Source of the DNA: Acidithiobacillus sp. HP-2
GTDB lineage: Bacteria > Pseudomonadota > Gammaproteobacteria > Acidithiobacillales > Acidithiobacillaceae
DNA: 64,000 bases
Direction of reading: 5' to 3'
Assembly (NCBI RefSeq): GCF_015100155.1
Contig: NZ_JACKZA010000002.1
Coordinates: forward strand, 62,001-126,000
A program made the translations under genes and the position numbers. A model generated the notes under the pieces. That model did not search any database. It was given only the letters and a program-made list of their open reading frames with translations, and was not told where the DNA came from. Every line of letters starts with the position of its first letter. Position 1 is the stretch's first letter. Below are positions 7,449-15,328 of the stretch, piece after piece.

Positions 7449-10231
7449 GCCTGCTTCGCACCCAACAATCCGTCCCCTTGCAACGTCTGGAGAGCAAATC
7501 CGTTTGCCCTTACTGTGGAACCGGCTGTGGCGTCATCATCGAACATGATGGTCAACAGATTACCGGGGTACGCGGCGATCCCGATCATCCAGCCAATTAT
7601 GGTCAGCTTTGCAGTAAAGGCAGCACCCTGCATCTGAGTTGTCATGGCAGTGATCGGGCCAGTGAACCACTTCGGCGTGACCGGGCCAGTGGCGACTGGA
7701 CAGCGCTCAACTGGACTGCGGCACTCACCCAAATGGCGGAGAGCTGGGCGGAAATCATCCACCGGCAGGGACCCCAGGCCGTAGCCCTCTATGTTTCCGG
7801 GCAACTCCCCACAGAAGACTATTATGTGGCCAACAAACTGGCCAAAGGCTTTATTGGCACCAATCATATTGATACCAATTCCCGCCTGTGTATGGCTTCC
7901 GCTGTCACCGGTTACAAACGCAGCCTGGGGATGGATTCCGTCCCCTGTGCCTATGAAGATCTGGAAGAAACGGATTGTCTGTTTATTGTCGGTGCCAATG
8001 TGGCCTATGCCCACCCCATTCTGTTTCGGCGCATTGAAGCCGCCAAACTGCGCCGCCCGGAACTCAAAATTATCGTTGCGGATCCACGTCGCACCCCCAC
8101 GGCATCCATCGCTGACATTTTTTTACCCCTGCAACCCGGTACGGATGTCGCGCTCTTCCACGGCATGCTCCATATCCTGATCTGGGAAGATCTCATTGAT
8201 CGGGAATATATCGCAACCCATACCGAAGGCTGGGAAGAACTCAAGGTACGGGTTCAGAATTATACCCCGCAGCGGGTCGCCGAAATCTGTCATATTTCCG
8301 AAGCGGAACTCCGCGCTGCTGCCCAGGCTTTTGGAGAATCACCCAGCGTCCTTTCCCTTTGGTGTCAGGGGCTCAACCAGTCCAGTCACGGCACCGACAA
8401 AAATAGCAGCCTCATCAATTTGCATCTGGCGACCGGGCAAATTGGCCGTCCCGGAGCCGGGCCTTTCAGTCTCACCGGACAACCCAACGCCATGGGTGGC
8501 CGGGAAACCGGAGGCATGCCCGCCCTGCTTCCCGGTCATCGGGAAGTGGCCAATCCCGGGCACCGTTCTGAAATAGCTGCCCTTTGGGAGATTTCCAACA
8601 TTCATCCCCAACCCGGATATACGGCGGTCCCCCTGTTTCAGGCAGTAGAACGGGGCGAAATTGAAAGTATCTGGATCAGCTGTACCAATCCGGTATTGTC
8701 CATGCCCGATCAACAGCAGGTTCAAAGAGCGCTTGACCGGGCCCGGCTGGTCGTTTTGCAGGACAGTTACCTCGGCACCGAAACCGCCGACTACAGTGAT
8801 CTGCTCCTCCCCGCAGCCAGCTGGGGAGAACGGGAAGCGCTGGTCACCAATTCCGAACGGTGCATCAGTCATCTGCAAAAAGCCGTACCCGCTCCTGGAG
8901 AAGCGCGTCCCGACTGGATGATTTATCGGGATTTTGCTTTTGCCCTGGGAGCAGCTTTGGATCAACTCCAGCATCCCCTCCCCGATCATCACGATAGCAG
9001 TTGGCATGACCGGGCAAAGCGTCTGTTCGATTTTCCGGACTCTGCCAGTATTTTCCGCGAATATCAGCGCTGCACCCGGGGGCGGGATCTGGACATCAGC
9101 GGTCTGGACTTTGCACTTCTGGACAGTCAGGGACCACAGCAATGGCCCTTCCCGACTGGAGCCAGGAGCGGGCAAAAACGCCTTTACAGTGATGGTGTTT
9201 TCCCTACTCCCAGTGGTCGTGCCCGGTTTCATGCGCCAGAATTTCAGGGGGTCGCCGAAGAAATTGATGCCCGTTATCCCCTCCGGCTGACTACCGGCCG
9301 CTTGCGCGATCAATGGCACTCCATGAGTCGTACCGGCAAAATCCCCGCACTGTTTGCCAGCGACGAGGAGGCTTTTCTGGAAATACATCCGGAAGATGCG
9401 CAACGCCTGAAACTCAAAAACGAGGATCTGGCCCGGGTCATCAGTCGACGTGGCGAAAATGTATTTCGCGTGCGCATTCAAAAAGACCTGCAGCCAGGGC
9501 TGGTTTTTGCCCCCATGCATTTTGGCCGGCGCTTTGCACCTGCTGCCCTCTGCAACCAGCTCACTTTGCCCGCCATTGATCCCGTTTCCGGGGAGCCCGA
9601 GTTCAAACACACTGCGGTTCGCATAGAACCGGCCATTTTCCCCTGGCAGGGCACGCTCCTGCGCCTGCACAGCGACGAAGCGCATTTTCAGGCCGCACAG
9701 CGTATTGCCAGACACTTTCCTTATGCCAGCCTGAGCCGAATACGTCAGGATCAACGCGAAGGTTTCATTTTACGTCTAGCCGGAGAAAAAGCTCCGGCCA
9801 TACGGGATATTCATGCCTGGGATCAGGCGCTCGGCATGGATGGTCTGGAAGTGCTGGATTATGACGATGCCCGCCGCCATGTGCGCAAACGCCTCTGTAT
9901 GCAGGGCAGGCAACTGCTGGCTGTGCGCCTGTTTGGTGAAGACGGAACCCGCGACTGGCTCCGCGAACTGATGCTGAGTGGCACCGATGTCGATGCTTAC
10001 CGTCATGCCCTTTTTGCGCCCAAAGTGCCTGCTGATATGGCCGCGTGGACACGCTCACGGGGTATTTGTGCCTGCACGGGCGTCAATGAAGAACAACTGC
10101 GGCACAGTATTGCGGCGGGCAACATCACCTTGAGCCAAATCGCCCAGGATTGCGGTGCCGGAGGTGAATGTGGTTCCTGCAAACCGGAAATCATGGCGAT
10201 GATTCGCATCGTCCATCAGGAGGCATCATGA
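7445..10231 (+). CDS. nasA: Assimilatory nitrate reductase, catalytic molybdenum subunit
   Basis: 928 residues of the molybdopterin (bis-MGD) oxidoreductase family. An N-terminal [4Fe-4S] site is seen at CPYCGTGCGV with the fourth cysteine in LCSKGSTLH, followed by the molybdopterin domains (GTNHIDTNSRLCMASAV; GQPNAMGGRETGG) and the dinucleotide-binding C-terminal domain. A BFD-like [2Fe-2S] module closes the protein (CACTG, then CGAGGECGSC, about 870-915), as in NasA/NasC of Klebsiella and relatives. It reduces nitrate to nitrite in the cytoplasm. No separate electron-transfer flavoprotein is encoded, so the donor is unknown. No Tat signal. The start overlaps nirD by 4 bp. Gene naming varies between organisms (nasA, nasC, narB). 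Confidence 0.92.
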   Translation: MSLLRTQQSVPLQRLESKSVCPYCGTGCGVIIEHDGQQITGVRGDPDHPANYGQLCSKGSTLHLSCHGSDRASEPLRRDRASGDWTALNWTAALTQMAESWAEIIHRQGPQAVALYVSGQLPTEDYYVANKLAKGFIGTNHIDTNSRLCMASAVTGYKRSLGMDSVPCAYEDLEETDCLFIVGANVAYAHPILFRRIEAAKLRRPELKIIVADPRRTPTASIADIFLPLQPGTDVALFHGMLHILIWEDLIDREYIATHTEGWEELKVRVQNYTPQRVAEICHISEAELRAAAQAFGESPSVLSLWCQGLNQSSHGTDKNSSLINLHLATGQIGRPGAGPFSLTGQPNAMGGRETGGMPALLPGHREVANPGHRSEIAALWEISNIHPQPGYTAVPLFQAVERGEIESIWISCTNPVLSMPDQQQVQRALDRARLVVLQDSYLGTETADYSDLLLPAASWGEREALVTNSERCISHLQKAVPAPGEARPDWMIYRDFAFALGAALDQLQHPLPDHHDSSWHDRAKRLFDFPDSASIFREYQRCTRGRDLDISGLDFALLDSQGPQQWPFPTGARSGQKRLYSDGVFPTPSGRARFHAPEFQGVAEEIDARYPLRLTTGRLRDQWHSMSRTGKIPALFASDEEAFLEIHPEDAQRLKLKNEDLARVISRRGENVFRVRIQKDLQPGLVFAPMHFGRRFAPAALCNQLTLPAIDPVSGEPEFKHTAVRIEPAIFPWQGTLLRLHSDEAHFQAAQRIARHFPYASLSRIRQDQREGFILRLAGEKAPAIRDIHAWDQALGMDGLEVLDYDDARRHVRKRLCMQGRQLLAVRLFGEDGTRDWLRELMLSGTDVDAYRHALFAPKVPADMAAWTRSRGICACTGVNEEQLRHSIAAGNITLSQIAQDCGAGGECGSCKPEIMAMIRIVHQEAS

Positions 10232-11256
10232 CGGTGAAATTGAATATGACCAGCCTCATCGGCCGTGTCGCCCGAGGCCGTGAACATGCAGAAGACCTGG
10301 ACTATGCAGAAGCCAAAAAACTGTTTACGGACTGGCTGCACGGCGATTTACCGGAACTGGCCATGGGTGCCCTATGGACGGCCTACCGCATCAAGGGCGA
10401 AAGCGTCGAGGAATTACGCGCTTTTGCCCATGCTCTGGAAGAAAATATCGAATCCATCGCTTTCCAGCACAGCTGCCGGCCGGTCATTTTCCCCAGTTAC
10501 AACGGCACCCGGCGTGGGGCCAATCTCTTGCCGCTGCTGGCTATGACCCTTACGCGTTGTGGCGTACCGGTGCTGATACACGGATTCTCTGCGCAGCACG
10601 ACGCCCATGATCTCCTCTGGGCCGATCATGATCCATCCGGGCGGGTATACAGTGCCGACATTCTCCGTGAATTTGGACTGGCCAGCGCGGAAAACAGCCA
10701 GCAGGCCAACACCCTTCTGCATCTTCAGGGTCTCAGTTACCTGCCGGTGGATGCCCTTCATCCCGGTCTGGGCAAAATGCTGGCCTTGCGACAACAGCTC
10801 GGGGTGCGCTCCAGCGTACATACTGTCGTCAAGCTTTTTAATCCCTTCCAGAACCCCGCCGTACATTGTGCCGGCGTCACCCATCCGCCCTATTTGCTGC
10901 GCCTGCAGGAATATTTCCAGCGGGAACAAAGTACGGCACTCATTTTGCGGGGAAGCGAAGGAGAATGTTTTGCCAACCCCAAACGCCGTCCGGATCTGCA
11001 AGTTTGTCGGCAGGGTGAACCTGCTCTCTGGATGGAAAAAGACACGCAGCCCTTGCAACACATTCCTGCACTGCCCGAAAACCCGGGTATCTCGGCTACC
11101 TGTCGCCATATGGAAGCCGTCCTGAATGGACACTTGCCGCTGCCTTCGCCTCTGGTCGATCAGGCATCGTGCCTGCTTTGCCTGAGTGGGCGCTGCGCGG
11201 ACTTGGACAGTGCGCGTCACCATCTTGCCCATCACTTTTCCCGTTACGCAGCCTGA
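10228..11256 (+). CDS. YbiB/TrpD2-like protein (anthranilate phosphoribosyltransferase fold)
   Basis: 342 residues resembling glycosyl-transferase family 3 / anthranilate phosphoribosyltransferase, with the helical N-terminal domain (AKKLFTDWLHGDLPELAMGA) and later pieces such as LGVRSSVHTVVKLFNPF. The E. coli relative YbiB binds nucleic acid and is not an anthranilate enzyme; the cluster has no tryptophan genes, so a YbiB-like role is more likely than TrpD. The start ATG at 10228 overlaps the nitrate reductase stop (ATGA) and follows AGGAGG, ruling out the longer frame from 10168. Its role within a nitrate operon is unknown. Confidence 0.7.
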   Translation: MTVKLNMTSLIGRVARGREHAEDLDYAEAKKLFTDWLHGDLPELAMGALWTAYRIKGESVEELRAFAHALEENIESIAFQHSCRPVIFPSYNGTRRGANLLPLLAMTLTRCGVPVLIHGFSAQHDAHDLLWADHDPSGRVYSADILREFGLASAENSQQANTLLHLQGLSYLPVDALHPGLGKMLALRQQLGVRSSVHTVVKLFNPFQNPAVHCAGVTHPPYLLRLQEYFQREQSTALILRGSEGECFANPKRRPDLQVCRQGEPALWMEKDTQPLQHIPALPENPGISATCRHMEAVLNGHLPLPSPLVDQASCLLCLSGRCADLDSARHHLAHHFSRYAA

Positions 11257-11270
11257 ACTGGAGCCTTCCC

Positions 11271-12059
11271 ATGCAAACCTGCACAACCCCATTTCCTGTT
11301 TCCATTGTCGGTGCCGGCCCCGGCGACCCGGAACTCCTCACCCTCAAAGCCGCACGGCGCATTGCGGCTGCTGATATCATTTTTTATGATGCCCTCGCCA
11401 ATCCCGGTTTACTCGACATGGCACCAGCTGGGTGTAAAAAAGTGGAAGTGGGCAAACGCGGCGGGCAGGACTCCACCCCGCAGATACGCATTCACGAACA
11501 CCTGATCCGCTCGGCCCAACAAGGCTTGAGGGTAGTCCGTCTGAAAGGAGGAGATCCATTTCTCTTTGGGCGTGGAGGCGAAGAATGTCTGGCTCTGCGT
11601 GCCGCTCATATCGATTACGAAATCATCCCCGGCATCAGCAGCGGAATGGCAGCAGCGGCTTATGCCGGCGTACCGCTCACCCATCGTCATCGCAGTCAGT
11701 CGGTCATTTTCCTGACGGGGCACGAAGCCAGAGGAAGCCATCCTCCAGACTGGTCACGCTATGCCAAGGCGGCAGACACCCTGGTCATTTACATGGGCAT
11801 CGAACGCATATCCGATATCTGTCAGGGTCTGATGGCTGGCGGTCTGGCTGCTGAAACGCCCTGTCTTGCCGTACAATGGGCGACCATCACGCAAAAACAG
11901 GTACAGGCGCCCTTGCAACAATTCAGTACAGCCATCCAGGCAGCAGAGCTAGGCAGTCCGGCGATTCTCATTATTGGTTCCGTCGTGGAATTGGCCGATA
12001 TTTGTGCGTGGTTTCCCGGTGAAGCCGTTTTACCTGCACAACGCTTGCAACATCCATAA
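11271..12059 (+). CDS. cobA: Uroporphyrinogen-III C-methyltransferase (SUMT)
   Basis: 262 residues, a single-domain SUMT. GAGPGDPELLT at the N terminus and VVRLKGGDPFLFGRGGEE near residue 85 are the S-adenosylmethionine/substrate motifs, with GISSGMAAAAYAGVPLTHR following. It methylates uroporphyrinogen III twice to precorrin-2, the first step to the siroheme required by the nitrite reductase. No CysG oxidase/chelatase part is fused, so the rest of the pathway must come from elsewhere; the next gene may supply the chelatase. The start at 11271 lies 14 bases after the previous stop, with GGAG at 11260. Confidence 0.9.
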   Translation: MQTCTTPFPVSIVGAGPGDPELLTLKAARRIAAADIIFYDALANPGLLDMAPAGCKKVEVGKRGGQDSTPQIRIHEHLIRSAQQGLRVVRLKGGDPFLFGRGGEECLALRAAHIDYEIIPGISSGMAAAAYAGVPLTHRHRSQSVIFLTGHEARGSHPPDWSRYAKAADTLVIYMGIERISDICQGLMAGGLAAETPCLAVQWATITQKQVQAPLQQFSTAIQAAELGSPAILIIGSVVELADICAWFPGEAVLPAQRLQHP

Positions 12060-12069
12060 GGAAAAGCGC

Positions 12070-12426
12070 ATGACCGAAGTGCAATTTCTGCTGGCACATG
12101 GTTCCCGCAACCCCCAGTGGCGAAAACCTTTTGAGCAGATCGCCGAAAAATTACAGTCAGCCCATCCGGAGCGACAGATTGTTCTGTGTTATCTGGAGAT
12201 GTGGGAGCCATCTCTGGAGCAGGCCCTGCACTCAGCCTATGCATCGAGTTTACGCCACTTTCGCATATCCCCCTTGTTCTGGAGCAGCGGTCGTCATTTA
12301 CAGGAGGATCTGCCTGCACTTCTTGAGCAGGTGCAGGTAACATTACCCGATTGCTTCATCCAGGTAGAAGGACCCATCGGCGAATCGGAAATCATCATCC
12401 AGGCCGCTCTGCAAGCGCTACAATGA
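12070..12426 (+). CDS. CbiX/SirB-like short sirohydrochlorin chelatase
   Basis: 118 residues of the small CbiX type. The AHGSRNP motif near the N terminus carries the expected metal-binding histidine, and the pattern ISPLFWSSGRHLQEDLP corresponds to the second conserved block. Small CbiX proteins insert cobalt or iron into sirohydrochlorin; within a nitrite reductase operon, iron insertion to give siroheme is the likely task. The start at 12070 follows AAGGAAAAGCGC. It sits between SUMT (10-bp gap) and nasT (4-bp gap). Confidence 0.75.
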   Translation: MTEVQFLLAHGSRNPQWRKPFEQIAEKLQSAHPERQIVLCYLEMWEPSLEQALHSAYASSLRHFRISPLFWSSGRHLQEDLPALLEQVQVTLPDCFIQVEGPIGESEIIIQAALQALQ

Positions 12427-12430
12427 GCCC

Positions 12431-13009
12431 ATGCATCGCATCGTCCTGATCGACAATAATGTGGAGCGTGCAGAAATCCTCCGCGAAGCCCTCGCCAGCG
12501 AAGGGCAGATCGTCGTGGATATTTTTGGCTGGTCAGCACTTTCCTGGCAACGTCTGGAAAACCTGCAACCCGATGTCATCATCGCTGAAGCGGGCAGTCC
12601 TGAACGGGACGTGCTCGAACACATCGTCTTCCTCAGCGAAACCCTGGAACTACCGGTCGTGGTGCTGGGCGCCCCTGAAGATGAAGACACCATGCGGCGG
12701 GCTATTCGTGCCGGGGTGGCCGCCTATGTTGCCCATGGCATTTCCGCCCAGGATATTGCCCCCATTCTCAAAGTGGCGGCGCTCCGCTATGCCGAATATC
12801 GGCAATTGCGCAAAGAACTCAAAGACACCCAAAATGCCCTCTCCGAGCGCAAGCAAATTGAAAAAGCCAAGGGCATCCTCATGCGCGACCTGCAGATTGA
12901 CGAAGCCGAAGCCTACCGGCGCATGCGGCGGCTCGCCATGGACAAAGGAAAAAAACTGGGAGAAATTGCCGAAATGATCATTACGGTGGGCGAAGCAGGC
13001 AGTTCCTGA
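12431..13009 (+). CDS. nasT: NasT, ANTAR-domain transcription antiterminator
   Basis: 192 residues: a receiver-like domain (1-120) and a C-terminal ANTAR RNA-binding domain (about 130-185) with the typical QIEKAKGILM and AYRRMRRLAMDKGKKLGEIA. The position where response regulators have the phosphorylated Asp reads VIIAEAGSP, so Glu53 replaces it, and the conserved receiver lysine is also not evident; NasT proteins are controlled by NasS binding, not phosphorylation. Predicted to bind the leader hairpins at 160-173, 1559-1598 and 4576-4624 and permit read-through. As last gene of the operon it would raise its own expression. Confidence 0.9.
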   Translation: MHRIVLIDNNVERAEILREALASEGQIVVDIFGWSALSWQRLENLQPDVIIAEAGSPERDVLEHIVFLSETLELPVVVLGAPEDEDTMRRAIRAGVAAYVAHGISAQDIAPILKVAALRYAEYRQLRKELKDTQNALSERKQIEKAKGILMRDLQIDEAEAYRRMRRLAMDKGKKLGEIAEMIITVGEAGSS

Positions 13010-13152
13010 TCTCCTGGCCGGCCTCCACCAGATCATACTTCAATCCAACCCGCCATTAATCACGGCAAATTATCCATCTTGCCTGCAATAACGATGCTCT
13101 TTATGATTCCTGACTCCTTCCAGGGTTACGCCATGACTTTGCAGATGATTCC

Positions 13153-14217
13153 ATGAATATTATCCAGAAGCTGATTCGCCCCGGAATCCCGGCAGCGATT
13201 TTCTCCGCCCTGCTTTTTGGTGCCAGCACCCCTCTGGCCAAAATTCTCCTGGCGACGGTCAGCCCCTGGATGCTCGCGGCCCTGCTTTATCTGGGTTCCG
13301 GCCTGGGGCTCAGCGTGTATCGGCTGCTGCGCCACAGTCCGCGCGTCCATTTATCGCGTACAGACACCTTCTGGTTTGGAGCCTCCGTACTGGCAGGAGG
13401 CATCATCGCACCCGTGCTGTTCATGTTCGGACTGCGGGGTGCGGCAGCATCCAATGCCTCCTTGCTGCTCAATGCCGAATCCGTATTCACCACGCTGCTG
13501 GCCTGGTGGGTGTTCAAGGAAAACTTTGATCGTCGGATTGCCTGGGGCATGTTCGCCATTGTGCTCGGCATGGTGCTGCTCAGCTGGCCCGGTGCCGGAA
13601 CACTGCAATTTCATATCCAACAGTTGTGGCCAGCAGCGGCCATCATTGCCGCCTGCTTTGCCTGGGGCGTAGACAATAATCTGACCCGGAAAGTCTCCCT
13701 GACGGATTCCAGCTGGATTGCCGCCAACAAAGGTTGGGTTTCAGGTAGCGTCAATCTGCTACTCGCCTTATGGCTGGGCAGCGCAATACCGGCTCTACCG
13801 GATGCCATTGCTGCCATGGTTCTGGGATTTTTTGCTTACGGGGTCAGCCTCGCCCTGTTTGTGGTTGGCTTACGCCATCTGGGCAGCGCCCGCACGGGAG
13901 CCTATTTTTCAAGCGCTCCCTTCTTTGGGGCCATTCTCAGCGTCATCATCCTGGGCACTCCGGTCACCCCGCTACTACTGATCGCGGCAGCACTGATGGC
14001 CTGGGGCATCTGGATGCATCTGGATGAACGCCACGATCATGTCCATTCCCATGAGGCCATGGATCATGCCCACATGCATACCCACGATGCCCATCACCAA
14101 CACGCCCACGCTTTTCCGGTTGCTCCAGGAACCCGTCATGAGCATCCGCATCATCACGAGCCCCTCACCCACAGCCACCCTCATGTGCCGGACATGCATC
14201 ATTTACACAAGCACTGA
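13153..14217 (+). CDS. DMT/EamA-family transporter with histidine-rich C-terminal tail
   Basis: 354 residues with about ten membrane segments forming two EamA repeats (residues 10-290). The last 64 residues are soluble and contain about two dozen histidines in HXH, HHH and HDH patterns. Such tails bind Ni, Zn, Co or Cu and occur on metal transporters, chaperones and sensors; on a DMT carrier the tail suggests metal buffering or metal-gated export. Substrate unknown. It is separated from nasT by 143 bp, so membership in the nitrate operon is doubtful. No strong ribosome binding site is seen before 13153. Confidence 0.75.
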   Translation: MNIIQKLIRPGIPAAIFSALLFGASTPLAKILLATVSPWMLAALLYLGSGLGLSVYRLLRHSPRVHLSRTDTFWFGASVLAGGIIAPVLFMFGLRGAAASNASLLLNAESVFTTLLAWWVFKENFDRRIAWGMFAIVLGMVLLSWPGAGTLQFHIQQLWPAAAIIAACFAWGVDNNLTRKVSLTDSSWIAANKGWVSGSVNLLLALWLGSAIPALPDAIAAMVLGFFAYGVSLALFVVGLRHLGSARTGAYFSSAPFFGAILSVIILGTPVTPLLLIAAALMAWGIWMHLDERHDHVHSHEAMDHAHMHTHDAHHQHAHAFPVAPGTRHEHPHHHEPLTHSHPHVPDMHHLHKH

Positions 14218-14414
14218 ATCCAGCCGGCAAGGGACATTTTTCAGGAGGCTATAAAGGCGCCACCCGAAACATTTCAAAGAAAATATCTACTGTAGTAGCA
14301 TCATGACTCCCTTTCACACGGACGGGCATTATCCTGAACGACTGGATCAGCCATTTTACTTCACTCACTGCAGCGCCAGACAATGAAAAGGCGTTATTCA
14401 ACAAGGCTCGTCCA

Positions 14415-15005
14415 GTGCAATGGGGGTCGGATCAAATCATTTTTCACGCCGGTACCCCCTGCAGCCAATATTTGTTGGTGCTGGAAGGCCAGATCCGGGT
14501 GCAACAGATTTCTGCAGGCGGGCGCGAAATCGTCCTGTACCGCATTGGCCCTGGTGAATCCTGCATTCTCACGACCGCTTGTCTGTTCAGTCATCGCCCC
14601 TATCCCGCCATGGGTATTACCGAAACAGCCGTGAAGGCGATCAGCCTGCCCAAATTGGTTTTTGATCAACTCATTGGCCAATCCGGCCTTTTTCGGGAAT
14701 TCGTGTTCAATGCCTACGGAAATCGCTTGACCGATTTGCTCACCCTGGTCGAAGAAGTCGTCTTCACCCGTCTGGATATTCGCCTCGCCCGAAAACTTCT
14801 GGACCTGGGAAAACATGCCCAGATTATCCAGATTACCCATCAGACATTGGCTACCGAGCTGGGATCGGCCCGCGAAGTCATCAGCCGTGCCCTCAAAGAA
14901 TTTGCATTGCGGGGATGGATCCGGCGAGGGTCAGGCCAAATTGAAATTATCCAGATGCAGGGATTGCAGCAATTGGCAAACTCGGAATCTGTTTCGTCCC
15001 GGTGA
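14415..15005 (+). CDS. Crp/Fnr-family transcriptional regulator
   Basis: Cyclic-nucleotide-binding-like domain (FHAGTPCSQYLLVLEGQIRV) followed by a winged helix-turn-helix (LATELGSAREVISRALKEF). The four-cysteine iron-sulfur pattern of FNR is absent, so the signal is unknown. From the GTG at 14415 the protein has 196 residues, short for the family. The frame stays open upstream to 14307 and encodes plausible protein (LFNKARP just before the GTG), but offers only CTG (14334) or ATT (14328) as starts. An ATG at 14303 lies in another frame that stops at 14384-14386. Either a non-ATG start or a small frameshift near 14330 is likely. Confidence 0.7.
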   Translation: MQWGSDQIIFHAGTPCSQYLLVLEGQIRVQQISAGGREIVLYRIGPGESCILTTACLFSHRPYPAMGITETAVKAISLPKLVFDQLIGQSGLFREFVFNAYGNRLTDLLTLVEEVVFTRLDIRLARKLLDLGKHAQIIQITHQTLATELGSAREVISRALKEFALRGWIRRGSGQIEIIQMQGLQQLANSESVSSR

Positions 15006-15075
15006 GAAAGTCACAGACATCTCCCTGCGAGTTGCCTACGATGAAAATCTCTGCTGACTTAACAAGGAGTCCAAA

Positions 15076-15282
15076 ATGTCTGTCTCTACCCTGTTCAACG
15101 AAGGAATGGCCGACCGGCTGATTCGGATCATCGTCGGAATTATTGTCATTGCACTGGTTTTTGTCGGACCGAAAACCCCCTGGGGATGGCTGGGGCTCGT
15201 ACCCTTGATCACCGGTTTGGTCGGTTGGTGTCCTGCCTACACACTCTTCGGCATCAGGACCTGCCCGCTCCGCAAATCCTGA
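15076..15282 (+). CDS. DUF2892 (YgaP-like) inner-membrane protein
   Basis: 68 residues with two hydrophobic helices. MADRLIRIIVGIIVIAL followed by GLVGWCPAYTLFGIRTC matches DUF2892 proteins, whose conserved Cys-Pro and Cys residues occur in the membrane part of YgaP-type rhodanese proteins. AAGGAG lies 9-14 bases before the ATG. It follows the Crp/Fnr gene on the same strand and is closed by a strong terminator at 15296-15328. Function unknown; a link with sulfur or persulfide handling is known only for the fused YgaP. Confidence 0.8.
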   Translation: MSVSTLFNEGMADRLIRIIVGIIVIALVFVGPKTPWGWLGLVPLITGLVGWCPAYTLFGIRTCPLRKS

Positions 15283-15295
15283 GAGGAAAAAATCC

Positions 15296-15328
15296 GGATC
15301 AGTGTATAACGCGCACTGATCCCTTTTT
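15296..15328 (+). terminator. Intrinsic terminator after the DUF2892 gene
   Basis: GGATCAGT (15296-15303) pairs with ACTGATCC (15315-15322), followed by CTTTTT. It overlaps the stop codon of the convergent RND permease gene and may serve both strands, since A-rich sequence (GAGGAAAAAA) flanks the other side. Confidence 0.8.

Noticed and set aside
8339-9754. 471-codon minus-strand open frame
   Set aside because: Antisense to the nitrate reductase gene, with no recognisable protein features.
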